Assembly: GCA_015680685.1 (NCBI GenBank)
Contig: MNCI01017909.1
Span: 562,298 to 626,297 of the forward strand
Source: Gnetum montanum
Taxonomy: Eukaryota > Streptophyta > Gnetopsida > Gnetales > Gnetaceae
Length of the DNA stretch: 64,000 nucleotides
Direction of reading: 5' to 3'
The stretch's first letter is position 1; the number at the start of each line of letters is the position of its first letter. Position numbers and translations under genes: made by a program. Under the pieces are notes generated by a model that searched no databases, was not told the origin of the DNA, and worked only from the letters and a program-made list of their open reading frames with translations. Of the stretch, positions 24,556 through 35,681 are shown in pieces.

Positions 24556-25477
24556 AGTTATGAGTGTATGATAAAAAATATTTTGCAAGGATTATGATGT
24601 CATAGTTGAAGTTGTGATGTCATATGTTTTCAAACAATGTCATGGATATGATATATTCAGGATTGGTAGAATCTATAAATATCATCGACCTACCATATTA
24701 AATGCACTTTTTAGTCATAGTCATAGCTAGATTCTTGTAGTTTATTTTGGCAACACTTGGAATTTGTCAGTGAGTGCCCCAACATGGATTGAAGTTAATT
24801 GTATAAAGTATTATTCGATTGGATTACACCTGGACACCATCCATGAATTACAATAAGAGCAAGATTAATTCCTATTTATTGTATCACTTTGACATAACCT
24901 AAATTTATATTTAATATAATTTAATTTCCAATGCAACTTAGTTAATTTTTACTTCCCTTGTACACTCTGTTAATTAGTTATGCATACATGGATAATAATT
25001 ACATAATTAACTTGAATCCATGTTGTGGCACTAGTTTCGAGTGCAACTAGTTTTGAGTATAAATACATTAATATTTGGTAATCCTAGTAGTGTCCCACTT
25101 GGTACGTCCAGCAATGGACATTTGATAAGCCAACAATGTTAGCATAAGTTTAGGTTGTGTATGATAAGTTGGCAATGAATGCTCATTACTTAGTTTAGAT
25201 TAGATTTATTTCTTGCATTTAGATTAGATAAATTAGATTTTTGAAATTTTAATGATGTTTTAGTTATGATCCTACAATATTATCTATCATATGTCTTAGT
25301 TATACTTAACCATATGCATGAAGGGTCATAGGAGTATATTTGGAAAGTTAGTAACCCATAATCAAATCTTTAACTATTTTGACAGTACACTAGTCTAGTC
25401 CATGAATTATGATCAAGTCACTTGTGTACACTCATGAATTTCATGGTTGGATGTTGGGTGTACTTTGCCACTTATCA
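24556..25477 (+). repeat. Element A: 3' LTR with PPT
   Basis: A weak PPT (GAGTGTA, about 24562-24568) is in the same place as GTGGGGGTA in D. The LTR is 24569-25477, TGATAA...TTATCA. TATA at 24674-24681, downstream of GATGTCATA motifs (24596-24625). The 5' LTR is outside the window, so no target duplication can be checked. Confidence 0.8.
24591..24681 (+). promoter_or_regulatory. Element A: LTR promoter
   Basis: Repeated GATGTCATA-type motifs at 24596 and 24616, plus GTCATGGATATGATAT, upstream of TATAAATA (24674-24681). They match in type the internal block at 3105-3180. Confidence 0.55.
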
Positions 25478-25548
25478 CAACCTTGAATCTTTTTTCTATT
25501 TTAAGTCTAGCGATGGAGGTTGAAAGTGATGTAGAGAAACTTTATCTA

Positions 25549-25612
25549 TGAGACATTGTTCTATTAGTTAGAGTACTCAACTTGGAATTTGTAAATCACA
25601 TGCTTGATTCCA
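25549..25612 (+). repeat. tRNA-derived SINE-like head
   Basis: Reads like a decayed tRNA gene: TTAGTTAGAGTACTCAACTT (box A and anticodon stem) followed by GTAAATCACATGCTTGATTC (box B, from GGTTCGATTC). Spacing between the boxes is tRNA-like. No clear SINE body or tail was delimited. Confidence 0.5.
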
Positions 25613-25959
25613 AGGAACATGTTGATTTAGTATATATTTATATTTTCTTAAGTTTTATGAAAGTAATATATTGGCTTTATCTCTTTGGAAACATGTATGT
25701 GCTAGGGTTTCATTAGTAGAATTGATTTCTCTAGAACATTACCTAGCATATTTGAGAATATTAGAATACCTTTCCTTGGAATAGTATTTTTTCTTTAGCA
25801 ATTTTAGTGTCTAGTTGGAAACTTTGGAATAATCATTTATAAACATAAACATAAGAAAGTTACACATGACATTCGAAATATGAAATTGAAATTTTTTACT
25901 TACATCCACTAAGAGCCTTTGGATTTTTTTAAAAAATTATAACTCATTATTGCGTAATG

Positions 25960-26018
25960 AAATTGAACTTGTGACTTGGAATTATCAAGCCAAGAGTCCT
26001 ATCACTAAGCTAATGTCT
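25960..26018 (-). repeat. tRNA-derived SINE-like head
   Basis: Minus strand: ATTAGCTTAGTGATAGGACT (box A) then CTTGGCTTGATAATTCCAAG (anticodon arm) and CACAAGTTCAATTTC (box B). Convergent with the head at 25549-25612. Confidence 0.6.
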
Positions 26019-26449
26019 CATTATAAATAATATATAATTCTAGCCTTTGTAGTTGTAACCTCAACCCCATCCTATCTATACTCTTTTTCAAAAGACTTAT
26101 GGTTATCTACTAAAAGAGTACTAACTCTTTTGTGCATATGCTTCATGCAAATAAGTGAAGAAATACTAGAACCAAGATGAAGTTGGTTGAAGCATTTAAG
26201 TTATCAAGACGACATAGAAAATTAATTTAATTTTGTACTATTGAACATGATTCTAATGTTGGATATTCCTTATGGACTTTATGTAATCTATTTTGAAAAT
26301 GTAAAACTTGTAATTTAAACTTTAGACCTATATAATATGCAATGTAATTAATGATGTAACTCTAATCGATAAGTTATGTTTGTTTAAAAAAGAAGGGTTA
26401 AGAGTAATTGGTGCTTAAAAGGTAATGTTTTAAAACAAACTTGAGATTT

Positions 26450-26454
26450 CTTAT
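26450..26454 (+). repeat. Target-site duplication of element D, left copy
   Basis: CTTAT; an identical CTTAT is at 39627-39631, directly after the 3' LTR. Confidence 0.9.
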
Positions 26455-27375
26455 TAATGAAATATGGTTTGTTGTGTCAACTAGGCCCTATCTACTAGGC
26501 CTCATCGACATAGTTTGTTGTAATGACCAAGCATCATCGACGCAATTTGTTATGTCAATGTAGCCCCATCAACGTAGGGTTTTGTTTGGCCTATACATAC
26601 ATGCTCGCCAGCCAAAATTATGGCATCAGATTGAGAATAGTAGCTAAACTCTTGCAATTTTTAGATTTGAAAGTTAGAATATTTCTCCTGAGTGCTTGCA
26701 ATAGGAGTCACTGAGTATATGGATCTTTATTCGAGCATTGTTGTACTTGAGCATGACAGTGTGTGTGACAATAAAGATGAGCTTCTTGATAAACCTTGTA
26801 GCATTCTGGATAGTTTAGATATTTATTCATGTATTCAATATTTTTAATTATTTATTCAAAGTTTTCTAGTAATTAAGCTAATGAGGTGATTATGCAAGAT
26901 AAGCTAGATAGATTAATTACATAAGTACGACCACTTCGAATGTAACATGTATTCGCTTGGTAATCCTAGCAATGTTATTGCATGGTACACCCAGTAGCAT
27001 AGTGCTTGGTAACTCAATAGTGGATACATGGGTTCAGGATGTGTACCGAAAGTGGGGCCAGATGCTTATGTTAGGACCAATTAGAGATCACTTGGTTAGT
27101 TAATTTAGATTAGTCATTAAATTACTTTATCTCTCTCTTCAAAGCATCAAAGAACATAAAATATAAAATGATAAAAATCCTTTGCCTCGATTCACTTAAC
27201 CATACCTTTGTACTTCACAAGTGTAACTGGGAAGATAATGAACGACCTTAGGGCAAGGTTCACTACCTAGAAGACTAATGCACTAGAAACTATAAAGTCC
27301 ATGGAATTGACCAGATCATGCATGAATGCTTTGTGATTCATATGGTTGGGTGTAGTGGTACCTTGCTGCTCATCA
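26455..27375 (+). repeat. Element D: 5' LTR
   Basis: 921 bp. The start is TAATGAAATATGG, where the 3' copy has TGATGAAATATAG; the end is CTCATCA. AATAAA near 26772 (ACAATAAAGATGAGC). Confidence 0.93.
26470..26599 (+). promoter_or_regulatory. Element D: LTR promoter with AGGCCC repeats
   Basis: Degenerate direct repeats of about 25-30 bp with the core CAACTAGGCCCTATC or a variant (26477-26575) lie ahead of TATACATA (26592-26599). The 3' LTR keeps TATAAATA at 38845-38852. Confidence 0.7.
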
Positions 27376-27376
27376 T

Positions 27377-27394
27377 TGGTACCATTGCCATTGA
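27377..27394 (+). other. Element D: primer-binding site, tRNA-Asp type
   Basis: TGGTACCATTGCCATTGA, one base after the LTR. Decayed relative to TGGCGCCGTTGCCGGGGA. Confidence 0.8.
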
Positions 27395-27527
27395 CTTTAT
27401 TTGTTGAAACACGCACTATCTAGGATTAGTGAGCATTATTAACATCATTGGATGGACCCAAGTTCAACATCACTCTTGAAAACATTCAATTACAAAATCA
27501 GACTGATAATTTTATTTGTTTTCCAAA

Positions 27528-29860
27528 ATGTCTTCTTCCTCTCACAAGCGCGAAGATGTTAAACTATTAGTCCCATAGGAGTGCAAAGTAGTATATACTC
27601 ATCCAGATCAATATGCACCAGACTTCACCTTCATCCTACATCAAGATGAGTAGCTACGTTGGTGTGACATGGAGGGCAACATTATCTTGCCTCCCGATCG
27701 ATCTATGCCCAGGATGCTATTTCAAACTCTTATGAAGTTGGGCATTCTAGATCTTCATGAGAAATACATTGTGAATGGTTATGACACTTGGGACTACCAT
27801 CCCATTGAAACACAACGTAAGAGAGATCGACACCACAAGAAGCACTATGAGGCTATGAAGGAAAAACATTTCACTAATCCCTTGTTCCTACTAGATAAAG
27901 ATGATAATGAGGATCCTCCATTTGAAGGTTCTCAACATGAAGATTCTCCACCCCCTGTTGTTGGTAATGAGAGTGTGGCCCTGAACCTATGATCCACTAT
28001 TCATAAACAAAGTTTAAGAAAAAGTGATAGTCAAGGTAGGGACTCATGTAAACATCACAATGGCAAGGGATCTAAGGATGGTGGTCATAATGAGTGAAGA
28101 GGTGATGGTGGATATCATGGTGGTAGTGGCAGTCCATCTTCCTATTCATTTTATTCTAAACATCCCTCCTCATCTACTGGTTCTCATAAAAACCATCGTC
28201 AAAATAATCATGATGAAGGTAATCAATGAGACAACAATGACCATCAAGGCTATCAATAGTGTAAAGGTGGCGGAAACCATCATTGGCTTCATAAAAAAAA
28301 TAATGATGATGAACCTTTGTTGGCAACTTGAAGCATTCTAAACATTGCAAAGGTAGTAAAGATCCCAACTAGTGTGAAAGATAGGAGGATTAAGCACTTA
28401 GACATGAATAATATCCTAAGATTTGAGGGGGGATACAACTCTGATCTGTAGACACATCTACAAGCTTTCCATGATGCTTGTGCCTTACAAAACATTAGAA
28501 ATGATTGGCAAAAACTAATGCTTTTTCATAGGACACTCATCAAGGAAGTTGAAAGCTGGTACTGGTCCTTGGAGCTGGAATCCATTTGCCAATGGGGTAC
28601 CATGTTAGAACTATTTAATGATAAATACTAGACATACTCTAGAGTGTCCAACCTAAGAAGGAAAATCCAAGTCTAGAAACAAGGAATACATGAACCCTTA
28701 GATGCCACCATGAATAGATATTATTCACTCTTACATTGATTCTTTGTTCATGATTATTCTCAAAGGGAACAACTCCACCACATCATATATGGGCTTAGAG
28801 TAGAAACTAGAAGAACTCTTAGGGTTTATGCCTAATGGAAACTGTTTGAATTAAGAGCTCATCAAATCCAAAGGCTTATAGAGTAGGTAGCAAAAGAAGA
28901 AGGTGAGTTGTGAAAAAGGGAAAGTGTAGAAGAATATTATAGAGATCCTTGTATCAAGAAAAGGGAGGTATGATTTTGTGACAAGGAGAAGTCACTACTC
29001 AATGAAATGGTGAATAGAAAAACCTTTTCTATTGAAAAATCTATTTTTGACACTTCAAAAAAGGTTGATAAATTATGGAACTCTTTGGATGAGAAGTTCC
29101 AAATTTCTATGAAGATCATTGAGGCATTCAAAGAATAGAATAGTGATCATGAACACAAGAGACGAAAAGAAGTTGAACATGCTTACTAGAGAGGTAAGGG
29201 CAAAGCTACTACCATAGATGAAGTTGTGAAAACCAACTCTGATAATGATCTTGGTTGTGACATCTATCAATATGAACATCCAAAGGGGTGTTTCCATGTG
29301 GTGTTGCACTTATAAGAGTCAAGGATGTATGCATTGAATCCTTAATTAGCACATAGGCAAGCACCTAGATGATTATCTTATCCTCAACGCAATCCAAGGT
29401 AGTTCCACCAGCAACAATAAGCTTATTACCCAAGTGGAGCTCCACCACAACCATATGAGCAATACCAATAATGGCACCAACCACAATTATGGGTAATGCC
29501 ACCATCAAGGTAGCAGTACCCTTACAGACAACCAGATTCATATGGGTACTATGTTTAGCAACCTATTTCTCCAAGAAGTTTTATAAGCCATGCCTCATTT
29601 TAGCATCACTATTACCCTATAGAGTATCACTAAACACATTCACCATCCACTTGGGAAGAGAACCCATATCCATATCATCCTCCACATTCATTTCCACACA
29701 TGCCTCTACCCTCAACCAAGCTACCTCTTGTACCATCTATGCAGGGAGAAATTCCTTCATAGCCATAGCAAAAAAATGCTACAAGGGCTGTACATTCACA
29801 ACTGGCTTTTCCATTGAGTGGTTTAGATAATTGATCTAAGAAATAACCTTTTTTTGAATC
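27528..29860 (+). pseudogene. Element D: gag
   Basis: ATG at 27528 (MSSSSHKRED), then FTFILHQDE-stop-LRWCDMEGN (about 27628-27680) and LPPDRSMPRMLF. A charged low-complexity stretch follows (28000-28300), then the core: LDMNNILRFEGGYNSDL (about 28398-28448), FNDKY and HEPLDATMNRYYSLLH (28690-28737). The knuckle remnant CDIYQYEHPKGCF is near 29258-29296, with the second Cys changed to Tyr as in C. A proline-rich segment closes it (29370-29860). Many stops, several of the CAA/CAG-to-TAA/TAG type. Confidence 0.85.
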
Positions 29861-29984
29861 CAACAATCCTCCCAAAGCCTTACAACATAATATGACTACT
29901 TGCCCTACATCTTCAACACCCTGATCCTCTACATCAAAAACCTTCAAGTTCCTTTCAAACCAAAAACCACCTTGGATTTGCACT

Positions 29985-30580
29985 GTGATGTTAACTCATG
30001 CTATTTCTAATTGGATCAAGGTTGGCAATATTTTCACAAAAAGATCTAACCTAGGAAGTCCACTCATTTACTTGCAGATTACTAGACATGAGCCATGGAA
30101 GGCTCTTCTTGATTCTAGTTCAATGTTAATCTCATCTCTCATGACATGTAGAAGGCTTGAAACCTACCACCTCTCAAGAAGAGCAACATCTATTTAGAAT
30201 TGGTAGACCAGTCAATCACTATTCCCTTGGGATTAGTGGAGAACATTATGACCACAGTTAGTGGGTGGTCCTATCTTGTCGATTTTCTAGTGATCAAGGT
30301 TAAAAACTACAAAGGTGACTTTCCCATCATTATGGGAAGGGCATGGTTAAGCACGGTCAATGCACGAATGGGCATAAGAAATCTCTCCTTCAAAATCTCC
30401 AAGGAAAATGAATTTGGAAGGCTAGAGAAGAAGCATATTCCATGGATTGCATACAATGATAATAGGTGGAATTACATGTAAAGGATTTGGTCCATCAAAA
30501 GTACATATATTAAGGCATGCAATTAGTGTGCACAAGAAACAAATATTCAAAGGTGTCTATACGCAACAGCCACAAAATAA
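29985..30580 (+). pseudogene. Element D: aspartic protease
   Basis: SPLIYLQITRHEPWKALLDS (30058-30117) is followed by SSMLISSLM, where an active enzyme would have a DSG/DTG triplet; here it is DSS. The second half (30200-30481) has LVIKVKNYKGDFPIIMGRAW and NARMGIRNLSF. One stop separates the halves. Confidence 0.8.
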
Positions 30581-30959
30581 GAGGGCACCTAGTGGTTGAT
30601 AGCCAACTTAGAAAGTAGCACATTATGCATGGAACCAACTGAGAGCCTAACATGTGCTTATGTTAAAAGCATGAATGAACTTGAGCAAGTTCATCACTAG
30701 CTTTTTGATGATAAAGATGATGATACCTATTGGGGAGAGTTGGAAATCCCTAATAACTTCAAGCAAGATGTCCTAGAGTTGAAAACTCTACCAATCAGCA
30801 TGAAGTGTGCATTCTTAAATAATGGTAAGCTAATTATAATCAATGCCAAACTTACTTCTGAATAAAAAGAAAAGCTATTAGAGGTAGTTAAAAAATGGCC
30901 AATAGCCTTTGCTTGGTCATATCCTAAGTTGACTAGAATTGATCCAAGGATATGCTAGC

Positions 30960-31740
30960 ATTGCATTTATACCAACCTAGCCATGAAGCCAAGAAGGTAG
31001 CATAGAGATGGTTGAATCCCAAATTGAAGCAGATCATCAAGGAGGAAATAGAGAAACTCCTCAAGGCATGGTTTATCCATTCCATCAAGGATAGTGAATG
31101 GGTTAGCCCACTTGTAATTGTCCCAAAGAAAGGTGGTAAGTGGTGGATCTACATTGACTTTAGGCTATTAAACATTGCAACATTTAAAGATCATTTTTCA
31201 TTCCCATTTGTGGACCAAGTGTTGCACACTATCTTAGGGCATTGCTATTATAGGTTCTTGGATGGTTATAGTGGCTATAACCAAATCCAAATTATGCCAT
31301 AAGATTAAGCCAAGATAACATTGATGAGTCCTTGGGGAACTTTTGCATATTGTAAGATGTCATTTAGTCTATATAATGCCCTTGTAACATTTCAATGCTT
31401 GGTCCTTAGCATCTTTCAGCAGCAGATCAGTAGTGGCGTGGAAGTCTTCATGACTTCTCCACCTATGGAGCTATGTTTGAGCAAGCCTTGGACTACCTTG
31501 AGCAAGTGCTGAAAAGATGTGTGGAAACAAAGCTACCACTCAACTAGCAAAAGAGCCATCTCATGGTCCAAGAAGGCATTATGTTGGGATACCAAATTTT
31601 ACAAGAAGAGATTGAGGTAGACCCAAAGAAGATAAGGGTCATCTAAGGAATAACACACCAACCAAAGATAGTTAAAGATGTCTAATCATTCCTTGGACAT
31701 ATTGGCTACTATTGGCAATTCATAGAGAATTTTTTTTAAG
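30960..31740 (+). pseudogene. Element D: reverse transcriptase
   Basis: Order: LNPKLKQIIKEEIEKLLKA and SEWVSPLVIVPKKGG (about 31010-31135), then YIDFRLLNIATFKDHF with the first catalytic Asp region, FLDGYSGYNQIQI (31258-31296), GTFAYCKMSFSLYNALVTFQ (about 31336-31400). At the catalytic motif the expected F-M-D-D is broken: after VFM (about 31446-31454) the frame changes, consistent with loss of about four bases and of one catalytic Asp. Downstream residues continue in the shifted frame. Inactive. Confidence 0.88.
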
Positions 31741-31759
31741 ATCATAAAGCTATTGGTTG

Positions 31760-32270
31760 AGCTAACAAAGAAAGATGCTCTATTTATTTGGACCAAGAAA
31801 TGCGAACATGCATTCCAACAAGTGAAGGAAAAACTTGTAGAAACTCTAATTTTATAGGCACTAGACTAGTCTAGACCATTTCACATAATGACAGACACAT
31901 CTAATTATGCTTTGGGAGTAGTGCTTATGTAGTTGGACGATTAAAAATGTCCATATTACATCCACTACTTGAGCCAAAGCATTGTAGGTGCACAGCTGAA
32001 TTACACCACCACCAAGAAAGAATTAATGGTAGTGGTGTATGCTCTTGAAAGATTTAGGCACTATGTGCTTGGTTATAAAGTATTTATGTACACAAACCAT
32101 AGTGCCATTTTCTTCCTAATGAACAAGTCAACAGTGAGCTCCTGTATCATATAGTGGCTCATGATCTTGTAGGAATTTGATCTCATGATGGCAAATCAAA
32201 AAGGGACTAGGAATGTGGTCGCTAACCACCTCTCTCACTTAAGATGGGATAATAAAGAGAAGGAAAGCCC
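31760..32270 (+). pseudogene. Element D: RNase H
   Basis: TDTSNYALGVVL (about 31890-31930) carries the first Asp, TTTKKELMVVVYALERFRHY (about 32005-32065) the Glu. The third position is YTNHSAI (Asp to Asn), and the end motif is VVANHLSHL (Asp to Asn). Two of four catalytic acids are lost, both by G-to-A type changes. No archaeal-type second RNase H follows, unlike in element F. Confidence 0.85.
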
Positions 32271-32419
32271 ACTCTCTAACCAGTTTCCAGACAAAATCCT
32301 CTTTACAAGTGCACTAAATGACCAAGTTCCCATAGAAATAACATGGTACAATGGCATCCTCACCTATCTTCTCACTCAGGAGATGCCACAAGATCTTGAC
32401 TTTAGAAAAAAGTAACAAT

Positions 32420-33480
32420 TTCTTCATCAGGCCAAATACTTCATGGAAATAAATGGACACCTCTACAAGATGTGTGTTGATGGCCTAATTTGTTGGTGTG
32501 TCCCTAATGAGGATCATCTGCATGTTCTCCAAGATGCTCATGAAGGACCTTGCGGAGGCCACTATGCAAGGAGACGCATGGCATAAACATCCTAATGGTA
32601 GGATACTATTGGCCTATAATCTTCAGGGACTTATACCAATTTGTCCAATCTTGTGAATGATATCAATGAGATGGTGGGATGATCACTTGAATGGAAGGTC
32701 CTTAATAGTGGATTCAACCACTAGAGCCCTTTGAAATATGGGGCATTGACTTCATGTGTACCATCACACCCATGTCCAATGGAAAGGAATTTATCATTGT
32801 AGTAGTTTACTACTGCATAAAATGGGCAGAAGTAGTAGCCGTTACTGATTGTACATCATCCATTATTGCTAGTATTGTAAAACAAAATGTTGTAAATAGG
32901 TTTAAGATGCCATGTGCACTAATTTCTAACAATGGAACTCATTTTATAGGTTAGAAAGTCGATGCAACACTTAGGTGTTGAACATAAATTAATAACACCC
33001 CATCATCCCCCAAGCCAACAGTCAAGAAGAGGTAACTAATAGGGAGATCACAAAGATCTTAATAAGGACCATAAGAAAATATAAGAAAGATTGGAGCACA
33101 AAACTGAATGATGCCCTATGGGCCTACCACTCAACATGGAAACTCCCTATTGGCTACTCTCCCTATGAGCTAGTATTCAAAAAACTTCCAATGCTCTCAA
33201 TTCAATCTGAGCTTCGTACACTCAACAACTTGTGATTTGAATCTTAACCTAAGTCTAGCATAAAAAGAAAGACTAATCAACCTCAACATGCTAGATGAAA
33301 ATTGATTGGTGGCTCTATCTTTTTATGAGGTGCACAAGGCATTTAACAAGTAATATCATGACCTCAAAATACAGAAAGTGAAATTTCAATTAGGAGATAA
33401 GGTTTTCTACTAGAACCCCACACATGTACCCTAGAAGACAAAGCTCCAAATGTTGTGGAAATGATCTTATATAATTTAAT
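32420..33480 (+). pseudogene. Element D: integrase
   Basis: An upstream linker (YFMEINGHLYKMCVDGLICW) leads to the zinc-binding part (DAHEGPCGGHYARRRMA, about 32533-32585). The core follows: FEIWGIDFM (32732-32758), VVVYYCIKWAEVVAVTDCT, FKMPCALISNNGTHF (catalytic Asp to Asn, about 32901-32944). The glutamate region, TNREITKI, is at about 33040-33060. The C-terminal part reaches about 33480 with FQLGDKVFY-type residues. Several frameshifts. Confidence 0.85.
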
Positions 33481-35200
33481 TAAACCTTTCCATTTGGGCC
33501 CATGTTAATCTACAAGCCTTAGAGCCCAAATAAAAAGTATTTGGTCAACATGCAACAAGTGAAACCTTTCCTAGAACCAAAACAAGCCAATGCAACTACT
33601 GCCTCAATAGATGGACAACCATGCTTCATTTTCTGGATCTCCTTCTTTCAACATAGTCATGGGAGATATGTCCATCCATGCTAACCATCCACATGGCTCT
33701 TTAGTTTTCCACTTTTTGTTTTACACTTTGTTGATTTTTACTTTTTTCTTTGGTTTTTTGTTCTATTGACTTTCTCAATATATTTTGTTTTACAACATTG
33801 TTAGTATGTTTTACCTTTCTTGATTAGTTTACACCTTCTTGTATATATATTTTACTTTACTTTATTTGTGTGTGACTTTTCATTATTTATGCTAATAAAA
33901 GTACTTTATTACCATAGGCAATAGTGCCATTGTTGTTGTTTACTAATGATGGTTTGTGCTTAATGTTGTGATTGTCAATGTTTGGTTTCTATTTTTAAAT
34001 TCTACTGTTTAATGACTATGACATGGTTTATTTTTCATGGAATAGGTAGTGAGTTCATGTCATCCACCCATCCAATAAACTCTATGATTTTTCTTATTCT
34101 GGAGTTTGAGGTCCCTTCCATTAAAGAAACTTTTAATCAATTGATGACCTAGTAGTTTCGAAATTGGGAAGGATTCAAAGGTCTATAGAGGATGTGACTT
34201 CAAGGGAACTTAATACTTTCTATACTTTTATACTTACTTAAGTGCTTGGATGTTTTTCATGAACTTCTTACAATTCCATTCTAACCACTAACAGGAAGTC
34301 AAATGAAGTCTTTGCATGGTGTGGTTCCTATCCAAAAATTCAAAAATAAAATAAAATAAAATAAATGATAGGAATTCAAAGCACACCTATTAGACAAATA
34401 AATAGGCTACAAGCAATGGTTAGGGGACTAGAAAGACATGTTACCCATGCTTGAAGATCCCCTCTAACTAAGGCCACCTCTCTCTCACTTCCTACTTCTC
34501 TTTTCTTCTCTTTATGGAATGGTAGTTGTTTTATGGGAGCACTCTTATGTTTTGAGTAGGTAGATCAGTCATAGAGTGGCAATGCAAAGTCACTAAAAGA
34601 GGTTGGTTTTGGCCTAGACTAAAGATGGATCGTCTTAGGTCATTTTAAACACATATTCCACAAGGGACTCCTTATGACCTCAATTTAGGATTCCATTCAA
34701 ACTTCTCAATTATCCATCTATGCTATCATAACTCACCTCACTACCAGTTTCTATGTTATGTTCGATGTCTTAGTCTGATGTGTTGGAATTTTTGGATAGA
34801 TTCTTTTTGGTTGGTCCTTAACCTTTCATGACAATTAATCAACTGTGGGGCCCATAGACTCCTTAATTGGGGTTATTCAAGGGTAATAAGGACATGTGCT
34901 TGCTATGGGAAGGATCCACTTGCATACCTACTGGTTTGGTTAGTTAATTCCCCTACCCTAGACATTATTACAATCCTATCCTTTGCATATTCCATTATGC
35001 AAACCACTTTTTTCTCCTTGAACTCTCATTCTCCATCCTCTTTCTCCATTTTTCTTAATTTTCTTAATTTTTGGGACTTCAACATCCTCTTCTCACATTT
35101 TCATCATGTTCATAGTTGTTTAAGCTTCCATTTAATCCTAATTTCATTCGAAATCTCTTTGTAATTTTCATGTTTTGACTTAGTCAATAGTGGTCAATAG
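33481..35200 (+). other. Element D: purine box, T-rich tract and spacer
   Basis: ACATAGTCATGGGAGATATG (about 33653-33672) is the purine box after pol, followed by a T-rich tract (33705-33870). Conserved blocks: AATAGGTAGTGAGTTCATGTC (about 34042-34062), AGGATGTGACTTCAAGGGAA (34190-34209) and GGGAAGGATCCACTTG (34907-34922). They correspond in order to blocks in A, B, C and G. No ORF. Confidence 0.75.
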
Positions 35201-35202
35201 CT

Positions 35203-35279
35203 TCATTGATGAGGCCCTATCCACATAGCAAATTGTGTCAACAAGGCCCCATAGATGCAACATAAACATAGTATAAATA
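35203..35279 (+). promoter_or_regulatory. Element D: internal promoter-like block with AGGCCC repeats
   Basis: GATGAGGCCCTATCCAC (35209-35225) and GTGTCAACAAGGCCCCAT (35235-35252) precede TATAAATA at 35272-35279. The same AGGCCC repeats with flanking TGTGTCAAC occur in the LTR of this element and in no other element of the window. Confidence 0.65.
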
Positions 35280-35424
35280 TTGCTAAACACTTTAAATTTT
35301 TCACATTTGGTCCATAACGCCTAAGGAGTTTTTGCAATTTTCAGAGCCTAGAACCTTCTCGAGCCTATAACTCTCACATCGTTTATTTGAATCACCTTGT
35401 TCTTCAATCTTGTAGTTACTGGAG

Positions 35425-35681
35425 GTAAGCTCTTAGTCATGGGGGTAACAAACTTCAAAGTTTTGACAATAATTTTTTTGAAACTTTTCTTAACTTTCCC
35501 ATAGGGTTAAGATATAAAATGCTATTAAATCATTAATTTTTGAGAATTTAACCCTTCCAAAAACTTCAGTAAACCAAAGATTGAATTAATAATTAAATAG
35601 TTAATCCACTTAGCCATAATCACACCTTAGTCATTCTGAGTTACATAATATTTGCTAACTTGTTATTATGTGTGATTACAG
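35425..35681 (+). other. Element D: intron-like segment before accessory ORF
   Basis: Donor GGAG|GTAAGC at 35425; acceptor GTGATTACAG ending at 35681; the ORF ATG follows immediately. A branch-point-like GCTAAC lies at 35654-35659. Element G has the same arrangement. Splicing is inferred. Confidence 0.55.

Larger units (their letters stand above)
25478..26449. other. Unassigned old DNA between elements A and D
   Basis: No ORF with recognisable similarity. It contains two tRNA-like SINE heads (listed separately). The right end is the target of element D and continues at 39632. Confidence 0.5.

Noticed and set aside
24564-25482. Element A 3' LTR as a solo LTR with target duplication
   Set aside because: Flanks GTGTA and CAACC do not match, and a PPT plus accessory-ORF tail precede it, so it is the 3' LTR of a larger element.
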